Below are positions 34,737 through 42,990 of a stretch of DNA of 64,000 bases, in pieces. Position 1 is the stretch's first letter; each line of letters begins with the position of its first letter. Source of the stretch: Spirochaetota bacterium (GTDB taxonomy: Bacteria > Spirochaetota > UBA4802 > UBA5550); contig JAFGJX010000070.1 in assembly GCA_016928865.1 (NCBI GenBank), positions 38,541-102,540 on the forward strand. Direction: 5' to 3'. A program made the translations under genes and the position numbers. The notes beneath the pieces were generated by a model. It saw only the letters and a list, made by a program, of their open reading frames with translations. It was not told the origin of the DNA and did not search any database.

Positions 34737-37579
34737 ATCTGCGACTTACGTCCATACTTATATTCCTTCTCCTGATTCCAGGCGCATCAGCTCATCCATC
34801 TCTAAAAAGCGATGTCAATTACTGGCCTGCCACCTGGATGACATTGTCCACCGTGCATTTTGAAATACATTACCAGGCCGGAAGGGAAGACCTCGCGCTC
34901 CGCACAGCGAGTATAGCAGAGAACGAATATCATCGGCTTGCAAACATCCTCCGTCATGAACCGGCATATACAATCCCGCTCATCATAGATCCCGCTTTAA
35001 ATGCCATAAAAGGATGTCGTTTCGTGAGCGGGCGGCACTCTGCGCCTCATTCTTGTGAGAAAGCGTATCCTTACAATTCTATTGCGGTGCCATTCTCGGG
35101 TTCCTACCCGGAATATCGCCGGCGGTTGAATCACGCCCTGGCGCACTCGTTTCAGCAATCTATCATTGCGCAAAACAAAAAAATCGTTCCCACGCTGTCA
35201 ACACTTCGTATGCCGCTCTGGCTCGCAGAAGGGATGGCCGAATATCTCGCAGCCGGCTTTGATCATCGTGCCGGGGCCCTGGTCCATGAGCTGTTGGCGC
35301 AGGGGCGTGTCACTGGCATCCTGGATATTTCCGCCAACCTCTCGATAGATGCCGCTCGTGCCCGTCTTCTCGGCCAGGCCTTTTTTTATTTTATCGAAAA
35401 ACGCTATGGCCTCGATGCCTTCGGAGAAATGATACGTGATTTTCGCGACCTCGGTTTCATTGACCAGGTTATGAAGGTTGCGACAGGGAAGCACCTCAAA
35501 GAGCTGGATGATGAATGGAAGGCCTTTCTCCTTGAAAAGCTGCGTGACTGTTGCGGCGCTGAAGAACCGGTTGACGCTTCCACTCGTATTCTCAGCGAGG
35601 ATCGCTCCCGGGACTACCTGATCCCAGCCGTGTCGCCGGACGGAAGCAGAATTGCCTACGTATTTACCAGAGAGGGGATCCCGATATTAAAAATAACCAG
35701 CCTGATAACAGACGGACATAGATTCATCACAAGGACATTTTCACCGAGGGATACTGCAGCGTGTAATGACATCGGAAGGATTATATCCTGCGCAACCAAA
35801 GTGTCATGGTCAAGGGATGGAAAACGCTTTCTCATCGCAGGAGGTATGCGCGGCCGGCAGATGCTTGTCTTCGCCGATACGTCAACCGGGCGCATCGTAT
35901 CCTCGCGGCCCCTTCCATTCATGGCGATACGGAATGCCTCTCTGTCGCATGACGCCGGATTCGCAGTCTTTACCGGGTTCGCCGGAGGCGCCGAAGACAT
36001 TTATACGTATACATTCGCTGACGGCTCCCTCAGACGGTTGACCGACGATGCCTTTTCTGATACAAGCCCGAGCGTCATGCCGGACGGCACCGGCGTGATT
36101 TTTTCATCGAACTGGAACGGCTCCGGCAACATCTATTCTGACAAATATTCACTTTTCCGAGTCGATCTTAAAAGCGGCGCAAGGATCCCTGTTGCGGGTA
36201 TTGGCGGGAACTCCATCCAGCCGGACATTTCTCCGGACGGCAGGAAATTGCTCTATGTGAGCGATGCGGACGGCTTCCCGGCGGTATGGCTGTACGATTT
36301 TGCCACCAGGGAAAAACGCCGGCTGACAAACAACCGGACAGGAGCCTTCCATCCATGCTGGCATCCTGATGGCAAGCGATTCGTCTGTTCAATAAACAGG
36401 GATAATACATATGAGCTGCGCGAATATACAATCGAACAGAGTGGAACCGGAAATACTGCGGCACGCGGCTGTACCTGTGACAGCGGTTTACGTGAGTCGT
36501 ATGAGAACACGTATCGATACATATTCAGCACCTATCGAACGCGGATCATGCCGAATCATGGCAAGATCCGGGCAGATGTATCCGATGCCGGATCAACCGT
36601 TGCCCTAAAGCTGGAGATGGCGGACGTCCTCTCTCTCCACCGTTTTGTTTATACCGGTCAATACATGCGTGAATGCACGGAAAATGACCTTAGCGCTGAC
36701 CTGTCGTATTATTATTCCATCCAGGGCTGGCACCTGGGAGTAAGCCTTTTCAGGCAGGCGTCTCCTGTGAGTGCAGCCTCGCTCGCAGCCGGCAATCTCC
36801 TGGCAGGCGGCATCACACCGGGTGTACGCGCTTATGGCAGCGCATACTACGGCGGTGCTGCATCGGTGACGTTTCATTGTGGCCCCTTCTGGAAGTCTGC
36901 ACTCAGAATAGAAGCGGGTGGATATCAAAATAGATTCAGGCAAATGGAATTACGTGACAATTACACTGCCGGCATGGGCAAGATCTCATTATCGGCTGAA
37001 TATGACTCTTGCGTTCGGGGCGCAATGCTCCCTGTGAGGGGAACAACGGGACGCCTTCTTCTCGAACAGGGGCTCGGTTTCAACCGCAGCCGTACATGGA
37101 CCGCTATCACCGGTGATCTTCGCTACCATGCCAATCCGGCCAGACAGGTGATTTTGACCTTCAGTGGCAGCGGCGGCACGATACTCGGCTTCCCGCCCGA
37201 CGAAATCAGCTACCATATTGGCGGAAGTACGAGCCTCAGGGGCTTTAATCTGCTCGGTATATCAGGCAGGAACATGTTTTTCTTTAACGTCGAGCTCTGG
37301 CTGACGCCGGGCGCCTGGAGGACTTTCGGCATGCCGCAATCTGGCGCTGCCGGCAGTATCGGATTTGTCCTGTTTGCCGATGCCGGAGCCGCCTGGACAG
37401 GCGCTTTTTCGTTCATTGACAAAAGAGGAAGATTTGACGACTTCAAGATTGATTTCGGATTAGGGATCAGAGCCGCAATATTCCCTGTTTTATTTTTAAA
37501 ACTTGACTTTGCCTGGCCCTTTGATAAAAAGTCGCTCAAAGATAACAAAATTATTTTCAGCATTGGAATTGATTACTGA
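34733..37579 (+). CDS. Exported fusion: degenerate gluzincin-like domain, TolB-like beta-propeller, Omp85-type barrel
   Basis: 948 residues, TTG start in a TTGA overlap. Signal peptide 1-20. Residues 30-270 resemble a gluzincin peptidase domain, with HALAH (134-138) where active enzymes have HExxH, so the catalytic Glu is Ala, although WLAEGMAEY supplies the usual third-ligand Glu (E166). Residues 290-590 contain WD40/TolB-like blades (VSPDGSRIAYV, SWSRDGKRFLI, ISPDGRKLLYV, HPDGKRFVC). From about 600 the strand pattern is Omp85/surface-antigen-like: GGSTSLRGFNLLG and FFFNVELWL. Probably an outer-membrane protein with a large periplasmic head. Confidence 0.75.
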   Translation: MNLRLTSILIFLLLIPGASAHPSLKSDVNYWPATWMTLSTVHFEIHYQAGREDLALRTASIAENEYHRLANILRHEPAYTIPLIIDPALNAIKGCRFVSGRHSAPHSCEKAYPYNSIAVPFSGSYPEYRRRLNHALAHSFQQSIIAQNKKIVPTLSTLRMPLWLAEGMAEYLAAGFDHRAGALVHELLAQGRVTGILDISANLSIDAARARLLGQAFFYFIEKRYGLDAFGEMIRDFRDLGFIDQVMKVATGKHLKELDDEWKAFLLEKLRDCCGAEEPVDASTRILSEDRSRDYLIPAVSPDGSRIAYVFTREGIPILKITSLITDGHRFITRTFSPRDTAACNDIGRIISCATKVSWSRDGKRFLIAGGMRGRQMLVFADTSTGRIVSSRPLPFMAIRNASLSHDAGFAVFTGFAGGAEDIYTYTFADGSLRRLTDDAFSDTSPSVMPDGTGVIFSSNWNGSGNIYSDKYSLFRVDLKSGARIPVAGIGGNSIQPDISPDGRKLLYVSDADGFPAVWLYDFATREKRRLTNNRTGAFHPCWHPDGKRFVCSINRDNTYELREYTIEQSGTGNTAARGCTCDSGLRESYENTYRYIFSTYRTRIMPNHGKIRADVSDAGSTVALKLEMADVLSLHRFVYTGQYMRECTENDLSADLSYYYSIQGWHLGVSLFRQASPVSAASLAAGNLLAGGITPGVRAYGSAYYGGAASVTFHCGPFWKSALRIEAGGYQNRFRQMELRDNYTAGMGKISLSAEYDSCVRGAMLPVRGTTGRLLLEQGLGFNRSRTWTAITGDLRYHANPARQVILTFSGSGGTILGFPPDEISYHIGGSTSLRGFNLLGISGRNMFFFNVELWLTPGAWRTFGMPQSGAAGSIGFVLFADAGAAWTGAFSFIDKRGRFDDFKIDFGLGIRAAIFPVLFLKLDFAWPFDKKSLKDNKIIFSIGIDY

Positions 37580-37655
37580 TTACACGTGCGGGAACCTCCT
37601 GCGCCGCAGGTGAGCCGTCACACACGATACTAAGACTTAATTGCCAGGCGGTTGA

Positions 37656-38249
37656 ATGATGGAGAGAAAGGCTTCAGTCACCAGAAAAACCAAAGAGACT
37701 GACATATCTGCTGAAGTAATCTTCGACAGCGTCAAGAAATCCGAGATCAACAGCGGCGTGCCGTTCTTTGACCACATGCTGGAATCGATGTCGAAGCACG
37801 GAAGGATCAGCCTGATGCTTCATTGCGCCGGCGATCGGGAGATCGACGATCACCATTCTGTCGAGGATGTGGGTATCGTTCTCGGCCAGGCGATAAAGCA
37901 GGCACTCGGCGAAAAATCTGGCATAACAAGGTTCGGGGATGTAACAATTCCCATGGATGACGCACTTACCATGGTAGCGTTAGACCTTTCAGGCAGGCCC
38001 TTTTACAAGTATACCGGCCCGAAGCTCGATGGGATTGTGGGCACATACGACGAGGAATTGACTGATGAATTTTTACGGGCCTTCGCGATGAATGCCGGGG
38101 TCAATCTGCATGTGATGGTTTTTTATGGACAGAACAAGCACCATGTGCATGAGACTATATTCAAGGCTCTTGGCATCGCCCTGTTCAGAGCGGCGTCCAT
38201 TGATCCGTCCCTTAAGGGCGCAGTACCGTCGACCAAGGGAACGATATGA
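37656..38249 (+). CDS. hisB: Imidazoleglycerol-phosphate dehydratase
   Basis: 197 residues, single-function (no phosphatase domain). The manganese-binding histidine motifs are present: FFDHMLESMSKHG, DDHHSVEDVGIVLG, and later KHHVHETIFKALG. Sixth step of histidine biosynthesis. The hisH start overlaps its stop as ATGA; hisB-hisH-hisA form one operon lacking hisF/hisI here. Confidence 0.97.
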   Translation: MMERKASVTRKTKETDISAEVIFDSVKKSEINSGVPFFDHMLESMSKHGRISLMLHCAGDREIDDHHSVEDVGIVLGQAIKQALGEKSGITRFGDVTIPMDDALTMVALDLSGRPFYKYTGPKLDGIVGTYDEELTDEFLRAFAMNAGVNLHVMVFYGQNKHHVHETIFKALGIALFRAASIDPSLKGAVPSTKGTI

Positions 38250-38857
38250 TCACCATAATAGATTATGGCATGGGCAACCTGCGCTCTGTGGCAAAAGCGG
38301 TTGAAAAGTATACTGACAGAATAGCGATTTCCGATGATCCGGCTTCCATAGAAAAATCTGACGCTCTTATCATGCCCGGCGACGGCGCATTCGGGATGGC
38401 AATGGATCACCTCACCGCGCGTGGATGGATCGCTCCGATACTGGAATTCATAAATCGGGGAGGGTTTTTTTTCGGTATCTGTCTCGGGTTTCAGCTACTC
38501 TTTTCCACCAGCGAAGAGTTCGGTGAGCACCGTGGCCTTGGGATCATACCGGGCAGGGTCGTCAGGTTCAGGCCGGACGGACACAAGGTCCCCCACATGG
38601 GATGGAACAATGTCGAGCTTACCCGGGATGCCGCATGTATGGAAGGAGTTCCCTCGGGAAGTTATTTTTATTTCATACATTCATATTATCCGGAAGTGCG
38701 CGACAGGAGCTGGATAATTGGAGAAGCGGAATACGGGGATAAATTTCCCTGCATTGTGGGTCGTGACAACGTTATCGCGACGCAGTTTCATCCGGAAAAA
38801 AGCCATACGATAGGACTCAGGATAATAGAAAATTTTGTGAGATTGGCATGTTCATAA
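38246..38857 (+). CDS. hisH: Imidazole glycerol phosphate synthase, glutamine amidotransferase subunit
   Basis: 203 residues. Class I amidotransferase: nucleophile Cys in GICLGFQLLF (near residue 80) and the His-Glu of TQFHPEKS near residue 182. It supplies ammonia to HisF, which is not in this window. It overlaps hisB by 4 bases and hisA by 10 bases. Confidence 0.97.
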   Translation: MITIIDYGMGNLRSVAKAVEKYTDRIAISDDPASIEKSDALIMPGDGAFGMAMDHLTARGWIAPILEFINRGGFFFGICLGFQLLFSTSEEFGEHRGLGIIPGRVVRFRPDGHKVPHMGWNNVELTRDAACMEGVPSGSYFYFIHSYYPEVRDRSWIIGEAEYGDKFPCIVGRDNVIATQFHPEKSHTIGLRIIENFVRLACS

Positions 38858-39567
38858 TCCCGGCCATAGATATTCGCGGCGGAAAGTGCGTGCGCCTGGT
38901 CCAGGGTGATCCCGACCGCCAGACTGTGTATTCTGACAACCCGGTCGACATGGCAAAGCGCTTCCAGGATGCCGGCGCGAAATTGATCCACGTGGTCGAT
39001 CTCGACGGCGCATTTACCGGGATGCCGGTAAATCATGCGACCGTTGCATCCATTGCCCGCTCGGTCTCTGTTCCGATAGAAGTTGGCGGCGGCATCAGGA
39101 CCGAGGCCAGTATACGCATGTATGCCGATAGCGGCATAAGGCGCATAATCGCGGGCACTGTACTGCTTGACGATTCCTTCAGAAAGCTTGTTGAGCAGTA
39201 TGCGTGCGTATTGATCGCGGGCGTGGATGCGAAAAACTCCCTGGTGGCAACGCATGGATGGAAAAACGTATCGAGCATCCGGGCAATTGATATGATGCGC
39301 GGCTGCCTTGAACAGGGAATCCGGGAATTCATCTATACCGATATAGCCACCGACGGGATGCTGACCGGTCCGAACCTGGAAGCTATTTCCGGCGTGTTAG
39401 CCGAACTGCCTGGCATTGAGTTGATTGCTTCCGGCGGCATATCGTCCCTGGAAGATCTCGAGCGCCTTGCCGGGCTTGGTGACCCCGGGGTAAAGGGCTG
39501 CATAACAGGCAAAGCCATATATGACGGAAAAATTGACTTGAGGGAGGCCATTGCCCGTTTTGGATAA
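38848..39567 (+). CDS. hisA: Phosphoribosylformimino-AImCAR isomerase
   Basis: 239 residues, (beta/alpha)8 barrel with N-terminal IPAIDIRGGKCVRLVQGD (catalytic Asp) and the second-half catalytic Asp in FIYTDIATDGMLTGPN. Phosphate-binding loops VGGGIRTEASIRMY and ASGGISSLEDLERL are present. Fourth step of histidine biosynthesis. It ends the his cluster; a diguanylate cyclase follows after 9 bases and may be co-transcribed. Confidence 0.96.
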   Translation: MFIIPAIDIRGGKCVRLVQGDPDRQTVYSDNPVDMAKRFQDAGAKLIHVVDLDGAFTGMPVNHATVASIARSVSVPIEVGGGIRTEASIRMYADSGIRRIIAGTVLLDDSFRKLVEQYACVLIAGVDAKNSLVATHGWKNVSSIRAIDMMRGCLEQGIREFIYTDIATDGMLTGPNLEAISGVLAELPGIELIASGGISSLEDLERLAGLGDPGVKGCITGKAIYDGKIDLREAIARFG

Positions 39568-39576
39568 GGTTCAATT

Positions 39577-40635
39577 ATGAAGAGCAGATTGGACAATGAT
39601 TTCAACGTCTCTTTCCCCGCGGAAATAGAGCAGTACGAGCGTAAGATTTACGATCTCAGGCAGCTTATTGAAATAAGCAAAGGTCTCAACTCGACCCTTG
39701 AGTACAATATTCTCATTGATTCGATCCTGCTCACCTGCATGGGACAGATGCAGCTACTCATGGCCGGCATCTTTCTTAAAAAGGGCATCGGCAACGAAAA
39801 TTACGCCCTGCACAGAAATTACAAGGGCTTTGATGTTGATCATTCCATCGAATATGAATTTGAACCTGATTCGCCGCTCGTGAAATTCATGGAAATGGAT
39901 TTCAAGTGCTACACTCCCGACGAACTTGAGCAGGGAGTTGGAAACGACCGTTCCCTGAACATACTGAAGCTTTTAAATCCTTCCCTTGTCGTCCCGCTGA
40001 TGAGCAAGGGGATGTTAAATGGTATTATCATTCTGGGCGATCGCATCAACTCCAAAAATTTTTCCGAAAGCGAAAAGGAATATCTCATGGACATCGCGTC
40101 CCTGGCGGGCATCGCCATTCATAACGCATCACTTTATGAAATGGCCACTACCGACATGATGACGCGCCTGAAAATTCACCATTATTTCCATACGCTCATA
40201 GTGGACGAGATCGACCGCGCACGGCGCCTGTCGAGGCCGCTCTGCGTCATCATGGCGGATATCGACCACTTCAAGATTGTCAATGATACTAACGGTCACC
40301 AGGCAGGCGACATGGTTCTCATCAATGTCGCCAGAATAATCCGCGAAAGTGTCCGCCATATCGATGTGGCATCACGCTACGGAGGAGAGGAGTTCGCCAT
40401 CATACTTCCCGGCACGGAAATACACGAGGCCCTCGTTGTCGCTGAACGTATACGCCAGAATATCGAAAAATCCCAGGTTGTTTACGACGGCAGGGAGATA
40501 AAGGCGACCATATCCATCGGCGTCACCCAGTACGATCCGGAGCTTGATAAAACAAAAAGTACGCTTATAGAACGGGCCGACAAGGCCTTGTATATTTCCA
40601 AGAGAAACGGCAGGAATCTGGTCTCTTTTATATAA
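39577..40635 (+). CDS. GAF-GGDEF diguanylate cyclase with inhibitory site
   Basis: 352 residues. An N-terminal coiled region (EQYERKIYDLRQLIEISKGLN) and a GAF-like domain (about 35-185) precede the GGDEF domain: TTDMMTRLKIHHYFH, IMADIDHFKIVNDTNGHQAGD and active site SRYGGEEFAIILPG. RHID stands exactly where the RxxD c-di-GMP inhibitory site is expected, unlike the other cyclase in the window. Ribosome-binding site AAGG. Probably synthesises c-di-GMP in the cytoplasm with feedback control. Confidence 0.93.
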   Translation: MKSRLDNDFNVSFPAEIEQYERKIYDLRQLIEISKGLNSTLEYNILIDSILLTCMGQMQLLMAGIFLKKGIGNENYALHRNYKGFDVDHSIEYEFEPDSPLVKFMEMDFKCYTPDELEQGVGNDRSLNILKLLNPSLVVPLMSKGMLNGIIILGDRINSKNFSESEKEYLMDIASLAGIAIHNASLYEMATTDMMTRLKIHHYFHTLIVDEIDRARRLSRPLCVIMADIDHFKIVNDTNGHQAGDMVLINVARIIRESVRHIDVASRYGGEEFAIILPGTEIHEALVVAERIRQNIEKSQVVYDGREIKATISIGVTQYDPELDKTKSTLIERADKALYISKRNGRNLVSFI

Positions 40636-40647
40636 TCCAGTAGAGAA

Positions 40648-40666
40648 AACACCCATTCCGGGTGTT
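40648..40666. terminator. Hairpin after diguanylate cyclase gene
   Basis: AACACCC-ATTCC-GGGTGTT is a perfect 7-base stem 12 bases after the stop. There is no U run, so it may be a transcript end or processing signal rather than an intrinsic terminator. Confidence 0.4.
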
Positions 40667-40701
40667 CAGGGTTTCGTATTCGCGCACTGACAAATATTTT
40701 C

Positions 40702-40730
40702 TTGACATAAATCTACTTGTTATATTTATT
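40702..40730 (+). promoter_or_regulatory. Putative promoter for the tRNA-rplU unit
   Basis: A consensus TTGACA (40702-40707) lies 37 bases before the tRNA. TATATT follows after 13 bases and TTTATT after 17; the best -10 is ambiguous. Confidence 0.45.
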
Positions 40731-40744
40731 GACTTTCTAAACAA

Positions 40745-40818
40745 GGGCCCATAGCTCAGTAGGTTAGAGCATCTGACTCATAATCAGAGGGTGAAAGGTT
40801 CGAATCCTTTTGGGCCCA
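40745..40818 (+). tRNA. tRNA with CAU anticodon, probably tRNA-Ile2 (lysidine type)
   Basis: 74 bases fold as a full cloverleaf: acceptor GGGCCCA with TGGGCCC, D stem GCTC/GAGC, anticodon stem TCTGA/TCAGA with loop CTCATAA, T stem AAAGG/CCTTT with TTCGAAT loop, discriminator A. CCA is not encoded. The anticodon CAU fits elongator Met or Ile2; the GGGCC-ATAGCTCAG body resembles Ile tRNAs more, so Ile2 modified by TilS is favoured. Initiator is excluded because no GGG/CCC anticodon stem is present. rplU begins 34 bases downstream. Confidence 0.95.
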
Positions 40819-40852
40819 TTTCTCAGAAACTGGCTAAGGATAACAAAACAGT

Positions 40853-41167
40853 ATGTACGCAATAGTGGAAATAGCAGGAAAGCAGTATCGTGTCGAGAAG
40901 GACTCGACCATCAATGTTGACAAGCTCGGAAAGAGCGAGAACGATGAACTCGTTATAGACAAGGTCCTGATGGTGGCAAATGGCGACTCGGTTCTCATCG
41001 GCCAGCCGTACGTAAAAAACGCCAAAATCACCGCCAAGGTCATCGGCGACGTCAAGGGCGACAAGGTGCGGGGCATCAAGTTCCTCAAGCGTAAGCGCCA
41101 TGAGCGGACCATTGGGCATCGTCAGGATTATTCGCAGATCAAAATCAGTGAAATGACGGTCAGCTGA
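40853..41167 (+). CDS. rplU: Ribosomal protein L21
   Basis: 104 residues. Opens with MYAIVEIAGKQYRVEKDS and ends with KRKRHERTIGHRQDYSQIKI, both diagnostic of bL21. First protein gene after the tRNA, followed by prp and rpmA in the conserved order. Ribosome-binding site AAGGA lies upstream. Confidence 0.98.
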   Translation: MYAIVEIAGKQYRVEKDSTINVDKLGKSENDELVIDKVLMVANGDSVLIGQPYVKNAKITAKVIGDVKGDKVRGIKFLKRKRHERTIGHRQDYSQIKISEMTVS

Positions 41168-41175
41168 CAGCTGAA

Positions 41176-41571
41176 TTGATAACAGTAACACATACCAACA
41201 TACTGTATGATGAAGAGCTTCGCCTGCGTGAATCCGCCGGCGGAATCATACGGGTGAACGTTGAAGGGCATGCGCTGTTCGGCGACGACAGGCCAGGCGG
41301 AACGGAAACCGGGAAGGGAGAAAATATCGTCTGTGCGGCCGTTTCCTTTTCGGCCCTGAATCTGGTGAAGTCGATTACAATGATCGCGGGAATACGGCCT
41401 GAGTACACGGTCAGAGAAGGATTTCTCGATCTTGGAATAAATATAAAGGAACTTGACGAAGAAAAGAATAAAACCATACGGGTGCTGCTTGAATCATTCA
41501 TAATCGGCATTCTCGATATGCAGGGGGCGTACCCGGATTTAATAGCCGTACGTTTCAAAACGGAAAATTAG
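41176..41571 (+). CDS. prp: Prp-type ribosomal-processing cysteine protease
   Basis: 131 residues, TTG start 8 bases after rplU. The Prp active-site pair is present: EGHALFG (His32) and ENIVCAAVS (Cys53). The loop between them is longer than in Bacillus/Staphylococcus Prp, with a Gly-rich [14 protein letters not shown] insert, and the N terminus is extended. Known Prp removes an N-terminal extension from bL27 in Firmicutes. Here the L27 gene that follows has no such extension, so the substrate must differ. Located between rplU and rpmA as in Firmicutes. Confidence 0.85.
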   Translation: MITVTHTNILYDEELRLRESAGGIIRVNVEGHALFGDDRPGGTETGKGENIVCAAVSFSALNLVKSITMIAGIRPEYTVREGFLDLGINIKELDEEKNKTIRVLLESFIIGILDMQGAYPDLIAVRFKTEN

Positions 41572-41597
41572 CAGTTTGCTGACAACAGCAAACTGCT
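41570..41597 (+). promoter_or_regulatory. Perfect 12-base hairpin between prp and rpmA
   Basis: AGCAGTTTGCTG (41570-41581), loop ACAA, CAGCAAACTGCT (41586-41597). The first arm overlaps the prp stop codon and the second ends 13 bases before the rpmA ribosome-binding site. Without a U tract it is more likely an RNA processing or translational control element than a terminator. Confidence 0.75.
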
Positions 41598-41621
41598 AGA
41601 AAGCACACTGAGGAGAATATC

Positions 41622-41879
41622 ATGGCACACAAGAAAGGCGGCGGATCTACCAGAAACGGTCGCGATTCACAACCCAAAATGCTTGGCGTTAAAAGATTTG
41701 GCGGCCAGCACATAAAGGGCGGGACCATTATCGTACGCCAGCGCGGGACCAGAATACATCCGGGCAATAATGTCGGCTGCGGCAGGGATTTCACCCTTTT
41801 CGCCCTTATCGACGGCATAGTCACCTTTGAGCGTTTCGGCAAGAACAGGAAAAAGGTTTCCGTGTATCCGCCGGCATAA
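41622..41879 (+). CDS. rpmA: Ribosomal protein L27
   Basis: 85 residues, beginning [16 protein letters not shown] exactly as in E. coli bL27, with [21 protein letters not shown] and [10 protein letters not shown]. Ribosome-binding site GAGGAG. A stop codon lies 14 codons upstream in frame and no start codon lies between, so there is no hidden N-terminal extension. Its N terminus reaches the peptidyl-transferase centre. Confidence 0.98.
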   Translation: MAHKKGGGSTRNGRDSQPKMLGVKRFGGQHIKGGTIIVRQRGTRIHPGNNVGCGRDFTLFALIDGIVTFERFGKNRKKVSVYPPA

Positions 41880-41906
41880 AGCATGGCATCCTGTCCTGTA
41901 GTCATG

Positions 41907-41942
41907 AATCGCGTATTATCAATAATACGCGATTTGTTTTTT
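41907..41942 (+). terminator. Strong rho-independent terminator after rpmA
   Basis: AATCGCGTATTAT and ATAATACGCGATT form a perfect 13-base stem with CA between the arms, followed by TTTGTTTTTT. It separates the ribosomal-protein unit from obg. Confidence 0.9.
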
Positions 41943-42009
41943 GGGGATCGCCCCGATCGAACCTTACTATTAGTCGTGGCAAGTTTATATTCCGGAGAGA
42001 GCTGATACC

Positions 42010-42990
42010 GTGCCCAAGTTCACAGATTCGACAGACATCCGCATCAAGGCAGGAAACGGGGGCAGGGGGGCCGTTTCCTTTCACCGTGAAAAGTTCATCG
42101 CGTGGGGCGGTCCTGACGGCGGCGACGGGGGCAAGGGAGGTGATGTGTATATCGAGGCAGACCCTCGCCTCCACAACCTTTCACATCTCTTTAAAGACCG
42201 GCTCTATCGTGCCGAAAACGGCCACGCCGGCATGGGAAACAACCGTCATGGCAAGAACGGTGCGGATCTGACCGTCGGGGTGCCTCCGGGGACCCAGGTG
42301 CTCGACTGCAATACCGGCGAGATCATCGCCGATATGGTTCAGCAGGGCGCTCGTCTGCTGATTGCCGAAGGCGGAATCGGCGGAAAGGGAAACGCGTTTT
42401 TCAAATCAGCGACCCACCAGACGCCCCGGTTTGCCCAGACCGGCATTCCGACGGAAGAACGAAAGATCACCCTTAACCTCAAGCTCATCGCTGACATCGG
42501 CCTCGTCGGCCTTCCCAATGCGGGAAAGTCCACGCTCCTTGCCGCGATCACCAACGCCAGGCCAAAGATCGCCGATTACCCCTTTACGACCCTGATCCCG
42601 AATCTTGGCGTGATAGAGCGCTCTGACGGATCGGTGTATAAAATTGCCGACATCCCCGGGATCATAGAGGGGGCGCACCGGGGACAGGGGCTCGGCCTCT
42701 CGTTTCTGCAGCATATCGAGCGTGTCAGGGCGATACTTTTCATTCTTGATATAACCGGCGATGATCTCGAATACACCCTGAATCTGCTCAGGTCAGAACT
42801 CGATTCCTACAATACCGAATTGACATCAAAGCCGAGCCATATACTGCTTAACAAAATCGACCTGCTCGGTGAAGAGGAGGTCTGGGAGAGGAGAAAGCTC
42901 CTCGCAGAAGAAAATGTGCTTCCCATTTCAGCCGCGCGGGGCGACAATATACTTGAGCTTCTTGAAATTCTAGATTCGCTCATGGAGTGA
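42010..42990 (+). CDS. obg: Obg/CgtA ribosome-assembly GTPase
   Basis: 326 residues, GTG start with GGAGAG upstream. N-terminal glycine-rich Obg domain ([24 protein letters not shown]), then G1 [10 protein letters not shown]3 [16 protein letters not shown] and G4 NKIDL. No C-terminal OCT domain, as in many short Obg proteins. It acts in 50S subunit maturation and stress signalling. proB starts inside its stop codon (GTGA). Confidence 0.97.
   Translation: MPKFTDSTDIRIKAGNGGRGAVSFHREKFIAWGGPDGGDGGKGGDVYIEADPRLHNLSHLFKDRLYRAENGHAGMGNNRHGKNGADLTVGVPPGTQVLDCNTGEIIADMVQQGARLLIAEGGIGGKGNAFFKSATHQTPRFAQTGIPTEERKITLNLKLIADIGLVGLPNAGKSTLLAAITNARPKIADYPFTTLIPNLGVIERSDGSVYKIADIPGIIEGAHRGQGLGLSFLQHIERVRAILFILDITGDDLEYTLNLLRSELDSYNTELTSKPSHILLNKIDLLGEEEVWERRKLLAEENVLPISAARGDNILELLEILDSLME

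Noticed and set aside
40745..40818. Initiator tRNA-fMet
   Set aside because: Acceptor end is paired at position 1-72 and the anticodon stem lacks the three G-C pairs.
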